NCBI RefSeq assembly: GCF_004217565.1
Contig: NZ_SHLA01000001.1
Coordinates: forward strand, 2,666,001-2,730,000
Direction: 5' to 3'
DNA length: 64,000 bases
Source: Zhihengliuella halotolerans
Lineage (GTDB): Bacteria; Actinomycetota; Actinomycetes; Actinomycetales; Micrococcaceae
Below, piece after piece: positions 41,133-49,665 of this stretch; positions within the stretch are counted from its first letter, which is position 1; each line of letters opens with the position of its first letter. Both the position numbers and the translations under genes were made by a program. A model generated the notes under the pieces. It was not told the DNA's origin. It worked only from the letters and a program-made list of their open reading frames with translations, and did not search any database.

Positions 41133-42443
41133 TTAGCCTTGTGCTTTCCAATAGTTCGCTTGTGCAGCTCCGATCGCAGCTGCGAATCCCTCAGCGTCGA
41201 CCTTGCCCGAGAGCAGGTCGCGCATCGGTGCGGCCATGACCTCGTCGACAATGCCGGAGTAGTCCACATTTACGCCGTCCAGGAGCAGCACGGGTTCCGC
41301 CGCAGCGATGGATGCTTCGATGCCGGCCAGCTCGTCGGGAACCGTGACGTCGGTGCGCGTGGACATGGCGCGTCCCTCGGTCGCGTATGCCTCCTGGTGG
41401 GGCTGTTCCAGCACGAATCGAATGAACGCCTTCGCGAGTTCCTTGTTGTCAGCGCTCTTGGGAACGGAGTAACCGGTCAGGCCGATCTGCGCATTCGCCT
41501 CGCCAAAGGCCCCTTCCGGGATCTCGAGGGAGGCGAATTCGAAGTCCTCACCGGCGGTATTCTGCGTCTCCTGCGGAATCCACGATCCGTTGAGCAGGAA
41601 GTCCGCTCCGCCCGTGGCCCACCCCTCTTGCACAGCGGGGAACTTGCTGCCGAAGGTTCCTTCAGCGAACGCCTCCGTGGGGAAGACTTCGCCGACTCGC
41701 TCCGTGGCAGCCAGGACATCGTCATCGTCCCAGGCCTCGCCGGTCTCGTCCTCGATGACTTCACGGAGCCGTTCGGGACCCAGCTCGCGCATGAGGACGC
41801 TCTCGACCCAGAGCATCGTGTAGAAGCCGACATCCGCATCCAGCGCCAACGCCCCATCTCCGGCGTCAGCGACCAGGGCAGCCAGGTCGTCGAGGTTCTG
41901 CGGCGCGTTGTCAGCTAGATCGGGATGCGTCTTGGCGTCGTACCAGAGACCGAATCCGAGCACCGAGTAGGGAACCATGAACGTGGTGCCGTCACCGGTT
42001 TTGACCAGGTCCATGTACTTATCGAGACCGGCATCCGTCAGCGGAGCTTCTTCGTTGATGCTGGCCATCTCGAAGACGCCGGCCAAGTCCTCAGCCTGGC
42101 CGTCTCCGAGAAGTGGTGCCAGATTGTCCAGGGGGGCTTCAACCACGTCGGGTGCGTTGGAGCGAAGCGCTGGGGCAAGCTTCTGCGTCATCTGCCGGCC
42201 CTGCCATTCGACGTCGACGGTTGCACCAGTTGCTGCTTCGAATTCGTCGATTGCGCCCGCGATCGCCTGGGCCTGCGGCTCCTGCTCCTGGTAGAAGGAC
42301 CAGTAGGTCAACGTCTGCCCGGAGAACGACTCGGGATCCTGAGGATCGCCCCCTGCTTCCGTTTCGCCGCCACATGCGGTCAGTGCCAGAGCCGTCGCCA
42401 GCACGACGGCGGCACCTGCCCTCTTCTGCTGCGAATTCGCCAT
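41133..42443 (-). CDS. Sugar ABC transporter substrate-binding lipoprotein
   Basis: 436 aa. Signal peptide with lipobox ALTACGG, then an SBP_bac_1 fold (TYWSFYQEQEPQAQAIAGAI, FMVPYSVLGFGLWYDAKTH, GWATGGADFLLNGSWIPQ). It captures the oligosaccharide outside the membrane and delivers it to the permeases. ATG 42443 follows GGAGGAATC. First gene of the operon binding protein - MalF - MalG - GH35. Upstream are two LacI-type operators. A galactosyl-GalNAc ligand is inferred from the neighbouring GH101 gene. Confidence 0.93.
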   Translation of the reverse strand: MANSQQKRAGAAVVLATALALTACGGETEAGGDPQDPESFSGQTLTYWSFYQEQEPQAQAIAGAIDEFEAATGATVDVEWQGRQMTQKLAPALRSNAPDVVEAPLDNLAPLLGDGQAEDLAGVFEMASINEEAPLTDAGLDKYMDLVKTGDGTTFMVPYSVLGFGLWYDAKTHPDLADNAPQNLDDLAALVADAGDGALALDADVGFYTMLWVESVLMRELGPERLREVIEDETGEAWDDDDVLAATERVGEVFPTEAFAEGTFGSKFPAVQEGWATGGADFLLNGSWIPQETQNTAGEDFEFASLEIPEGAFGEANAQIGLTGYSVPKSADNKELAKAFIRFVLEQPHQEAYATEGRAMSTRTDVTVPDELAGIEASIAAAEPVLLLDGVNVDYSGIVDEVMAAPMRDLLSGKVDAEGFAAAIGAAQANYWKAQG

Positions 42444-42487
42444 GATTCCTCCATCATCCGATGTTCGTGATCTGGGATCCACTCCCT

Positions 42488-42503
42488 ATGTTATGGATCA
42501 CAT
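42488..42503. promoter_or_regulatory. LacI-type operator A
   Basis: atgttatggatcacat, nearly symmetrical (arms atgttat / atcacat). It differs from operator C at 47433 at only two positions (T for C at base 4, C for A at base 13). It lies 45 bp in front of the binding-protein start, where repression would block the operon. Confidence 0.65.
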
Positions 42504-42562
42504 AAGAGATCCTCCCCTATGATTCAAGTCACGTCAAGAGCTTGACCGCCGCGAACATGGTT

Positions 42563-42588
42563 CCTTGATGTTATCCATGCCATCAAGG
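42563..42588. promoter_or_regulatory. LacI-type operator B
   Basis: The core atgttatccatgccat (42568-42583) is the reverse-strand version of the same motif, framed by perfect 8-bp arms ccttgatg (42563-42570) and catcaagg (42581-42588). Together with operator A, 80 bp away, it may allow looping. Confidence 0.6.
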
Positions 42589-42651
42589 GGTGTCCCGAAG
42601 GCATACGGCCACGGCCACGGCAACGGGCAACGGGCAACGGGCACGAGCGAA

Positions 42652-42698
42652 GCCTCTGGGCCCGGGCTCCGCGGTCAGCGGGGCCCGGGCACAGAGGC
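42652..42698. terminator. 16-bp hairpin downstream of the GH101 gene
   Basis: gcctctgggcccgggc (42652-42667) pairs with gcccgggcacagaggc (42683-42698) with one mismatch. It is the stronger of two hairpins after the stop at 42771, read leftwards. Confidence 0.6.
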
Positions 42699-42724
42699 TG
42701 TTCACCAGGGACACCCCCGGCTCC

Positions 42725-42752
42725 CTGCCGCGCCGATCACTCAGCGCGGCAG
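42725..42752. terminator. 9-bp hairpin directly behind the GH101 stop
   Basis: ctgccgcgc (42725-42733) and gcgcggcag (42744-42752) are perfect complements with a 10-nt loop, about 18 bp after the stop codon on the minus strand. Confidence 0.5.
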
Positions 42753-42770
42753 GCTCTGGCTACTGGCGAA

Positions 42771-45700
42771 TCATTCCTCGCACTCGAAGGTGGCATCACC
42801 CCAGTTCGCGTGATCGTCACCGCCGTCGTCGCCATTGACGTCCGCCGCCAGCGTCACCTGTTCCACGCCAGCGATGTCCACCGTGAGGTCATGAACGGCA
42901 GACTCCCAGGTCAACAACGGCGTCTCGGCCAGCGTCTGACCGTCCCCCACGACCGTGAAGATCACGGAGCCGTTCTTCTTGGCCACCCGCGAATCATCAA
43001 TCCCCACGGACGCAGTGAAACGCGCACACTGACCGCCGGTGAAGAACTCGACCGAGGAATCGGCATGCGTGCCCAGCCCCTTGGCGAAGGTCTCGCCCCG
43101 GATGCTCAACTCGCCGCCGTCGTTTCGCTCCTTTTCACCGTTGGACTGGTCCCGCTCCACGGGCCCCCAACCATTGCTTTCGCTGAGAAACTCGAGGTCG
43201 CTTGCGAAGGCCGTGCCGGCCGGTGCCACGGGGTCGCTCGGCGGCTCGGTGGCACCGTCCGGAGCGCAGTCGAACCGTGCATCAGCCCAGTCCGCGTGGT
43301 CGTTGCCGTTTCCGTCGGGCCCGGCCCCCACCAGCAGGTTCACGTTCTGTGCCCCACTGATGTCGACATCGATGGCCACCGGGTCGTCCGAGTTGCCCAA
43401 CAGCGGGGTCTTGATCAGCTCCTCGCCATCGGCGAGCACGCTGAAGACCACCGTGCCCGCCGAACCCTGCGAATCGTCGACACCGACCATCGCGGTGAAG
43501 CGGCTGCAGTTGCCGCCGGTGTAGTACTCGATGTTGCTCGACGCGTGGGCACCAAGCCCCTTCTCGTACGTCACACCGCCGAGGGTCAGCACAGGACCGT
43601 CAGCCGCGTCGCGACCGCCGTTGGCCATGTCCCGCTCGACCGGGCCCCACCCGTTCTCCGCGCTCACCCACTGGTGATCGCTCGCGTAGACCGGAGCGAC
43701 AGGAGGCTTGGGCAGCGTATAGATCCCCAGTTCCGAATCGATCGTTCGCAGCCCAGCCGGGTCCGTAGCACTCTGGTACGAAGCTGACGCTCCCACCGTG
43801 TAGTCGCCGTCGGCCTCAAGTGGCGGGACCACCTGCCACGTCGTGGTCAGCGTTTCCCCCGGCGCCAAGGCAGCCGCCGTAGCGGGCGTCTCTGCTGTGG
43901 CAGTCCACCCCTCCGGCAGAGTGAGCTCGACGGCGAGATCGCTGATGGTCTCGGGCTCGTCGGACGTGAACGTCGTGGTGAACTGGTTCTCCTCCCCCTG
44001 CACCAGGGAGTCGAGCGAGGTGGTTACATCGAACTGCGCACACGCGGGCACCTCATCCGAAGCTCCCAGATCCTCGACCAGAAGGTTGTCGAGAATGAAA
44101 TCCGCACCGCCACTCCGACCGCTGCGCTCGAGTCCAACCCAGGCTTCGCCGCAACTACCGGCGACCAGGGTCTGTTCGAATCGCTCCGTGGAACGGGCTT
44201 GCGGCAACTCCTTGGAGTCCGTCTGCACGGGTCCGCTCGCGGAATCGTAGCCTCCGACCCACCGGTACTGATCGTCGTGTGAGTTCTGGTAGTCGAAGCT
44301 GATCCTGTACTCGTGACCAGGGGTCATCGGCAGCGTGTAGTTGCTGGTGCGATACACCAACCCGGGGCCGCCGCCAGGAGCACGGTTCTCCTCGTGGGCC
44401 TTGAGCGACCAGTCGCCGTCGATGACGTCATCGACCAGCTTGCCGTTCCAGCCTGCCTGCGTGTAGGGCGCGTTCAGTTCAGACAGGTGCGTGCGCGGAT
44501 CGGTGCTTCCACCCGCGTTCCCCTTGATGAAAGGGCCCCAGCCCTGGTCGACATTCTCGAAGTCCTCTGACAGGACCCCTTCGCTGGCCACGCGCTCTGT
44601 TGCGACCACACGGATATCATCCACACGCACGGGGGCATCCCCCTCGCCCACCGCGAGCGTCAGGACCGGCTGCGTTGAGCCATCCGAGTCAACCAGAACA
44701 CGGACGCGCTGGAAGTGCATGCCGTTCTTCTCGTCGGCCGCGACATAGTTTGCCGCTCCCGAACTGCTGACAGTGTTGGCCACTGGCTGGTCACCAGCGC
44801 CACTGACGGAGAGCGTGAGGTCGCGCTCCCGGCCGGGCTCGACTTCTACCCAAGCGCTCACAGAATGAGTACCTTCCTCCAACATGCCCAGCGACTGGGT
44901 CAAGCTGCCGGGCCCCTCGCCGAATTGCGCGAAGGTATGGCCCAGATCGTTGCGCTCGATCGTCACCTCGCCTTCGGGTGCCCAGGGGTCCAGGCTGCCG
45001 CTGTTGAATCCCGGATCCTCGACGGGCGTCCCTTCGCCGAAGTCAGCGTTCTCCGGCAGCACCGAGGACACGACGGCGGGCTCAGACTCCGAACCGCCCC
45101 CTTCAGCACCCTTGCCTCGAACCTCCATCCGGGACAGGGCACGTTCGAGCCCCTGCCCCTGACCGTTTTTCAGACCCTGGCTGAACGCCAGGCCGGTGGA
45201 CTTGGCCCGGTCTTGACCGTTGCCCTTGCCCTTGCCCTTGTTCTTCTTGTCCGTCTGGTCGCCTTCGTCAGCCGGAACGTCCGCCACGGAAGTGAGGACG
45301 TAGGGCTGGTGCGCCTGGGCATCCAGGGAAATCTCGCCTGCGCTGGCGACAACGTCGACGGCGTCAGTCCGCCCTTGGTCGGTCAGCTTGCTGACCGTGT
45401 ACGTGCCCTCAGGGTCAAAGCTTTCCGGCAGGGTCCACGTGGTTGTGCCACCCTCGGGGTTGTAGTGGTAAAGCTTCGCCGCCTCACCCTCGTTCGCCCA
45501 GGGCAGGAGATAGGTGCCGCCCGTGAGGACATCCACCCCTCCCACGCTGATCACGCGGTCCTCAGTAGACGTGCCGGTCACGACGACGTCGTCTGTCAGG
45601 GCGATGCGCTCATCGTCCCACTCGAGGATCTCGTGGTGCTGGATGAACTTGGTGGGCAGGTTCCGGGTCCAAATGTTGCGGTAGAACTCGTCGTAGCTGT

Positions 45701-47345
45701 TCTCGCCCCGCCATCCTTCCCATTCAGCGATGTTCGCGTTGCCCAGCAACGGGTGGGGGTTCCACGTGTCCTTCTGCGAGTTCAGAGCGAACCGCATGAT
45801 GTCGGAGTTGATGCCCTTGTTGGTGGCACCTCCGTAGGTCTCATCAGTAGCCCAGTGCGACCATGTGTTGTGGCGTGCCAGCGAGTAGGACCACTCCGAA
45901 GCAACCCGGAAGTCGTTGGCGATCAGCTCCTTCTGCAGGCGGTCCGCCAACCATCCGAACTGGTAGTACACGTCGACGTAGACCATGTCCAGGTTGGGGT
46001 GCGTCTGCTCGCGGAACGTGGCGACGCGTTCCGCAAGCGTCCCGCTGAGGATGTCCGAACGCTGGTCGATGATGTAGGACTGGTCGAGCCAGTTCCAACC
46101 CTTGGACGCGGGACTCCACTGCTCCGTATCGAAGAAAAGCGACTCCGGGTACGCCTCAGTCTGGTTGATGTGCACGCCGAAGGACGCGTTCCACTCTTCA
46201 CCCGCCTCGAGCAGCTTGTTTAGGTCCTCGAGCCCACCGGCTCGCGTGTTGTAGTTGTCCGCGAAGTCGGTATTCGCAGAGTCGTGGCCTTCATTGCCGA
46301 AGCCCTTGAGGAGGACGCTCTGCCCCAGCCCATCAGTCCCGAGGGCGATGCGTTTGGTGTCATCGAGGGTTCGCAGGAACGGGTGCGTGGCCTGCGAGGC
46401 GAAGTTGAAGGGGATGCGCTGGACAACCTTCTCTTTGACGTCGTCACCCTTGTTCGGCATGACCGCGATGTCGCGGAAGGCCACCGCGCCATCCTGCCAG
46501 TCCACCTCGCCATCAGCGTTGGCGTCTGCGGTGATCGCGACCTTGGTCCACGGGAGCTCCTCCGTCTCTGTCGACTCATCGGCCCGGTAGAGCCACTGGC
46601 CACTGGAGAGGCCCATGCGCACCTGGTCCCCGTCTGCAACCGCCTGCCGCCAGAAGCGGCCTTGATCTCGATAGCCGGGCCCGGACGAGGTGTCGTACAG
46701 TGCATTCGATTCGAGCGCTGCCGCCAGCTGGTCCGTATTCGCCAGGGCGAAGGCCGAGCTCTTGGGGGCGGCATCGAGCTGTGTTTGCTCGGTGATCGGT
46801 TCGAACGTGTCACCCGTGGCGTTGCGGTCTACCGAGAGCTTCGCCGTGGAGACTTCTGCTCCCGCGTCGTCGGATGCGACGGACACCAGATCGTGTCCGG
46901 GAATTTGCAGGGACCGGATCTGCGTCTCCGTTCCGTCTTTGATCGCCGTCACCTCGAAGGTCACGATGTTCCCCGCGACGCTCAAACGCGCATCGATGAG
47001 GGCCCCCGGGATGCCGGGGAAGGCGATCTGGTAGTCGACAGCGGAACCCTGCGTTGTCGCGGTCACCTCGACGTCGTGCGTTTCGCCGTTCACGAGCATT
47101 TCCGTCAACGGTTTGGCTTTGCCGTCGAGAACTGCCGATGACGCCACGTCCTGATAGCTAACAACTTGGGGGAACGCGGTGGAAACCGTCACGGAAAGTT
47201 GCTCAGATGCGATGACTTCCGTGGCCGCTTCCAGGGGGGCGGCGACGGCTGTCGACGCCATGGCGGGGGCGACGACTGAGGCCGCAAGGACCCCGATCGT
47301 AGCCAACCCCAGATTTCTCCTGAAGGGGTGCGGTGAACTTCTCAT
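42771..47345 (-). CDS. Secreted GH101 endo-alpha-N-acetylgalactosaminidase with NPCBM-like domains
   Basis: 1524 aa. It releases galactosyl-beta-1,3-GalNAc (core 1) from Ser/Thr-linked O-glycans of mucin-type glycoproteins. Signal peptide at about 1-36 (ATIGVLAASVVAPAMASTAVAA). A beta-sandwich precedes the catalytic barrel: nucleophile Asp458 in VYVDVYYQFGW, acid/base Glu484 in RVASEWSYS, and the GH101 block ATDETYGGATNKGINSDIMR. A Lys/Gly/Asn linker follows (about 690-745), then carbohydrate-binding-like sandwiches, an NPCBM-associated NEW3-type domain and two related C-terminal NPCBM-like modules (both with NGWGPVERD and GLGxHA). It ends with ECEE; no LPxTG anchor or wall-binding repeats. 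A LacI operator sits upstream. Confidence 0.93.
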   Translation of the reverse strand: MRSSPHPFRRNLGLATIGVLAASVVAPAMASTAVAAPLEAATEVIASEQLSVTVSTAFPQVVSYQDVASSAVLDGKAKPLTEMLVNGETHDVEVTATTQGSAVDYQIAFPGIPGALIDARLSVAGNIVTFEVTAIKDGTETQIRSLQIPGHDLVSVASDDAGAEVSTAKLSVDRNATGDTFEPITEQTQLDAAPKSSAFALANTDQLAAALESNALYDTSSGPGYRDQGRFWRQAVADGDQVRMGLSSGQWLYRADESTETEELPWTKVAITADANADGEVDWQDGAVAFRDIAVMPNKGDDVKEKVVQRIPFNFASQATHPFLRTLDDTKRIALGTDGLGQSVLLKGFGNEGHDSANTDFADNYNTRAGGLEDLNKLLEAGEEWNASFGVHINQTEAYPESLFFDTEQWSPASKGWNWLDQSYIIDQRSDILSGTLAERVATFREQTHPNLDMVYVDVYYQFGWLADRLQKELIANDFRVASEWSYSLARHNTWSHWATDETYGGATNKGINSDIMRFALNSQKDTWNPHPLLGNANIAEWEGWRGENSYDEFYRNIWTRNLPTKFIQHHEILEWDDERIALTDDVVVTGTSTEDRVISVGGVDVLTGGTYLLPWANEGEAAKLYHYNPEGGTTTWTLPESFDPEGTYTVSKLTDQGRTDAVDVVASAGEISLDAQAHQPYVLTSVADVPADEGDQTDKKNKGKGKGNGQDRAKSTGLAFSQGLKNGQGQGLERALSRMEVRGKGAEGGGSESEPAVVSSVLPENADFGEGTPVEDPGFNSGSLDPWAPEGEVTIERNDLGHTFAQFGEGPGSLTQSLGMLEEGTHSVSAWVEVEPGRERDLTLSVSGAGDQPVANTVSSSGAANYVAADEKNGMHFQRVRVLVDSDGSTQPVLTLAVGEGDAPVRVDDIRVVATERVASEGVLSEDFENVDQGWGPFIKGNAGGSTDPRTHLSELNAPYTQAGWNGKLVDDVIDGDWSLKAHEENRAPGGGPGLVYRTSNYTLPMTPGHEYRISFDYQNSHDDQYRWVGGYDSASGPVQTDSKELPQARSTERFEQTLVAGSCGEAWVGLERSGRSGGADFILDNLLVEDLGASDEVPACAQFDVTTSLDSLVQGEENQFTTTFTSDEPETISDLAVELTLPEGWTATAETPATAAALAPGETLTTTWQVVPPLEADGDYTVGASASYQSATDPAGLRTIDSELGIYTLPKPPVAPVYASDHQWVSAENGWGPVERDMANGGRDAADGPVLTLGGVTYEKGLGAHASSNIEYYTGGNCSRFTAMVGVDDSQGSAGTVVFSVLADGEELIKTPLLGNSDDPVAIDVDISGAQNVNLLVGAGPDGNGNDHADWADARFDCAPDGATEPPSDPVAPAGTAFASDLEFLSESNGWGPVERDQSNGEKERNDGGELSIRGETFAKGLGTHADSSVEFFTGGQCARFTASVGIDDSRVAKKNGSVIFTVVGDGQTLAETPLLTWESAVHDLTVDIAGVEQVTLAADVNGDDGGDDHANWGDATFECEE

Positions 47346-47432
47346 TCTCTCTCCTCATGTTGGTGCCCGCAGGCACGTGGCATCCATATGGCAGCGCAGC
47401 CAGAATGCGGACGCGGCCGGGTCAGGTCCGCG

Positions 47433-47448
47433 ATGCTATGGATAACAT
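47433..47448. promoter_or_regulatory. LacI-type operator C between the GH101 and LacI genes
   Basis: atgctatggataacat at 47433-47448 matches operators A and B. It is 88 bp from the GH101 start (47345) and 141 bp from the LacI start (47589), so it could control either or both. Confidence 0.65.
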
Positions 47449-47463
47449 GAGCGATAGTTCCGC

Positions 47464-47478
47464 AATGTGAGGCACATT
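47464..47478. promoter_or_regulatory. Second palindrome in the GH101 / LacI gap
   Basis: aatgtg (47464-47469), agg, cacatt (47473-47478): perfect 6-bp arms. The half TGTGA recalls Crp/GlxR half sites, but the spacing is too short for a standard CRP box. A catabolite-control role is only a possibility. Confidence 0.35.
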
Positions 47479-47588
47479 ACAAGGGGTGTGAGGCAATAAC
47501 TTTGATATGGAAAACACGCCGAGGCCACTCAGGGCCCCAGTCAGGACCGTGATGTGCGAAACTCTGAGGAGAGCAAAAGGAGCCATTC

Positions 47589-48608
47589 GTGACGTCCATC
47601 ACCAACCGAACGCCGTCCATGCGCGACGTCGCGCTAGCCGCCGGCGTTTCGGCGCAAACGGTCTCCCGCGTCCTCAGCGACAGCACGCATGTCCAGCCGG
47701 AAACGAAGTCCCGAGTTCTCGCCGCCGTGGAAGAACTGGGATACCGCCGCAACAAGACAGCGCGCGCCCTGGTGACGGGCCAGAGCAAGACTCTCGGTTT
47801 GATCACACTGGCCACGAACTTCTATTCCCGCTCCTCACTGGCCATGGGCATCGAGAACGAAGCACGCGCCAACGGGTACATCGTGAACGCCACGACGACC
47901 GAGTCGCTGGGCTCCCGGGCCATAGCGGGTGCTATCTCGCGACTGGTCGACCAAGGAGTAGATGGCCTAATCATCGCCGTTCCCTTGCGCGACGTGGACG
48001 CCCCGCTTGAGCGCCTGACGCGCCGCCTCCCCACCGTGACCGTGGACGGTTTGCGCACGTCGGCTGCGGACATCGTTGCGGTAGACCAGGTCTCCGCGGC
48101 CCGAGTCGCAACGCAACACCTGCTGGATCTGGGGCACCAGACTGTCTGGCACGTCGCCGGCCCGGTGGAGTGGTCCGACTCAGACGCACGCATCGAGGGG
48201 TGGCAGCAGACGCTCCGCGCAGCGGGAGCCTCCGTGCCTCCGGAGCTTCACGGCGACTGGACACCGGAATCTGGATACCGCAACGGGTTGATCCTTGGGC
48301 GCATGCCCGATGTCACGGCCATTCTGGTCGCCAGCGACGAAATGGCCTTCGGCCTGCTACGGGCCTTTACGGAGCTGGGGCGGCGCGTTCCGGACGACGT
48401 CTCGGTCGTCGGCTTCGATGACATCGCGCTGGCAGCCTACGCTTCGCCGCCGCTCACGACCGTGCGCCAGTCTTTCGAGGAAACCGGGTGTCGGGCTGTT
48501 CGCCACCTGCTGCGTCATATCAGCGACCCGGAAACGGATCACGTCCCCGAACTCGTGGAGCCGGAACTGATCATTCGCTCGACGACGGGACCTCCGCCGC
48601 ACGCATAG
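47589..48608 (+). CDS. LacI family transcriptional regulator of the O-glycan locus
   Basis: 339 aa. HTH MRDVALAAGVSAQTVSRVLSDSTHVQPETKSRVLAAVEELGYR with the hinge helix RRNKTARALVTG, then a two-lobed periplasmic-binding-protein-like sensor (LGLITLATNFYSRSSLAMGIE, VASDEMAFGLLRAFTELGRRVPDDVSVVGFDD, ASPPLTTVRQ). GTG 47589 follows AAAAGGAG. Divergent from the GH101 gene; the three similar operators at 42488, 42563 and 47433 mark the regulon. The inducer is likely a product of galactosyl-GalNAc breakdown (inference). Confidence 0.93.
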   Translation: MTSITNRTPSMRDVALAAGVSAQTVSRVLSDSTHVQPETKSRVLAAVEELGYRRNKTARALVTGQSKTLGLITLATNFYSRSSLAMGIENEARANGYIVNATTTESLGSRAIAGAISRLVDQGVDGLIIAVPLRDVDAPLERLTRRLPTVTVDGLRTSAADIVAVDQVSAARVATQHLLDLGHQTVWHVAGPVEWSDSDARIEGWQQTLRAAGASVPPELHGDWTPESGYRNGLILGRMPDVTAILVASDEMAFGLLRAFTELGRRVPDDVSVVGFDDIALAAYASPPLTTVRQSFEETGCRAVRHLLRHISDPETDHVPELVEPELIIRSTTGPPPHA

Positions 48609-49176
48609 TTCCTCCGGGCCGGACCGCCGCGAGCCAGCGGTCGAGGTCATGGCGGGATTTCACCCGGATGACCGGCAGCGCCGGATACCGCTCGACCACA
48701 AGAGGCATGCGCTCCGCCGTCGTATTGCGCGTGCGCCAGCCCCACCGAATGATGTGGTCTCGCTCGGTGAAGACGCCCCACAACGGGCCTTCTCGGTTTC
48801 CGTTCCACAGCACCTGTCGCAGAAATCGGCGGCGCAGGGTTCGCATCACCAATTGCCGCATCTGTGTTCGGGTCGGGACGTCGATCCAGACGAGCGTCTC
48901 AGCGCGCTCCAGCAGCAGGGACCGTACCGACCTGTACTGCCATTCACACACCCACGCCGGTTCGACGCTAAAAGCAGCGACATCAGACTCGAACTCGCTG
49001 CGCTTGACCCAACCGGGCCCGTGGTGCAGCGCGTCGAGTTCATGGCGCGGGATGCACAGGGTCTCTGCGATGCGTCGGGCCGCCGACGTCTTGCCAGCCC
49101 CGGAGGCCCCGGCAACGAGCACGCGCGCCGGCGAAAGTTCGCGTGCGGCCTGGTCAGCGGCGGTGAGTAGAGGCAC
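48571..49176 (-). CDS. P-loop kinase-like protein (adenylate kinase / topology-modulation type)
   Basis: 201 aa. Walker A GASGAGKTSAARRIAE, an Asp-containing helix ELDALHHGPGW as in AAA_17/FlaR-like kinases, LVWIDVP as Walker B-like strand, and an Arg-rich lid region (MRTLRRRFLRQVLWNGNREGP). Cytoplasmic; substrate unknown, and the related DNA topology modulation label is historical. It overlaps the end of the convergent LacI gene by 38 bp. Confidence 0.82.
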   Translation of the reverse strand: MPLLTAADQAARELSPARVLVAGASGAGKTSAARRIAETLCIPRHELDALHHGPGWVKRSEFESDVAAFSVEPAWVCEWQYRSVRSLLLERAETLVWIDVPTRTQMRQLVMRTLRRRFLRQVLWNGNREGPLWGVFTERDHIIRWGWRTRNTTAERMPLVVERYPALPVIRVKSRHDLDRWLAAVRPGGTMRAAEVPSSSE

Positions 49177-49244
49177 CTTCTAAGAATAAGCGCCCTCGCA
49201 CGGCCAGCTGCCACCCCTCAGGCGAGCTCACGCCGGCGCTGTGC

Positions 49245-49661
49245 TCAAGGGCTCATCGCTTCCAGCACTTTCGCGGTGTCCACGAACTGCTCGAACCGAA
49301 CGATCAGCCCGCCCCGCACGATGAAGTGATGGACCACGCGGACATTCAGGTGCTTCCCCGTGGCTTGATTGATCGCCGTGTATCGGGCCAGCACGGCGAC
49401 GTTCTCGCCATCGACGACGTAGGTGTCGTCGTGCGCGGTCCAGTTGTCCCACTCTGCTGCCAGCTTTTCCATGACACTTGCGGTGACGACGCCCGGGCTG
49501 CGATACGTTCCCGCAAGCGGGAAACCCGCCATCTCCGTCCATTCGACGTCCGGGGCCAGGGTTGCCCTCAACGCGGAGAGGTCTCCGGTTGCCGACGCGA
49601 GATACTGCCGGCGGACGACGTCAGCGGGGGCGTGCGAAAGGGCCGTGGTGTTCTCCGTCAT
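49245..49661 (-). CDS. NTF2-like (SnoaL) family protein
   Basis: 138 aa cone-fold protein: VVRRQYLASATGDLSALRATLAPDVEWTEMAGFPLAGTY, with the conserved VRVVHHFIVRGGLIVRFEQFVDTAKVLEAM end. Such proteins bind or isomerise small hydrophobic compounds. It is the third gene of a minus-strand operon (DsbA-like, metallo-hydrolase, NTF2-like). Only 4 bp separate it from the metallo-hydrolase stop. The operon looks like a xenobiotic or redox-stress response. Confidence 0.85.
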   Translation of the reverse strand: MTENTTALSHAPADVVRRQYLASATGDLSALRATLAPDVEWTEMAGFPLAGTYRSPGVVTASVMEKLAAEWDNWTAHDDTYVVDGENVAVLARYTAINQATGKHLNVRVVHHFIVRGGLIVRFEQFVDTAKVLEAMSP

Positions 49662-49665
49662 GATG

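Larger units (their letters stand above)
42444..42770. other. 327-bp regulatory and terminator region between transporter operon and GH101 gene
   Basis: No gene is seen. From right to left: two hairpins behind the GH101 stop, a short tandem repeat (acgggcaacgggcaacgggc, 42622-42641), operator B and operator A in front of the transporter operon. The promoter of the transporter operon must overlap 42480-42600. Confidence 0.6.

Noticed and set aside
44715-46223. 502-codon plus-strand frame inside the GH101 gene
   Set aside because: Opposite-strand shadow; the GH101 catalytic region is clearly encoded on the minus strand here.
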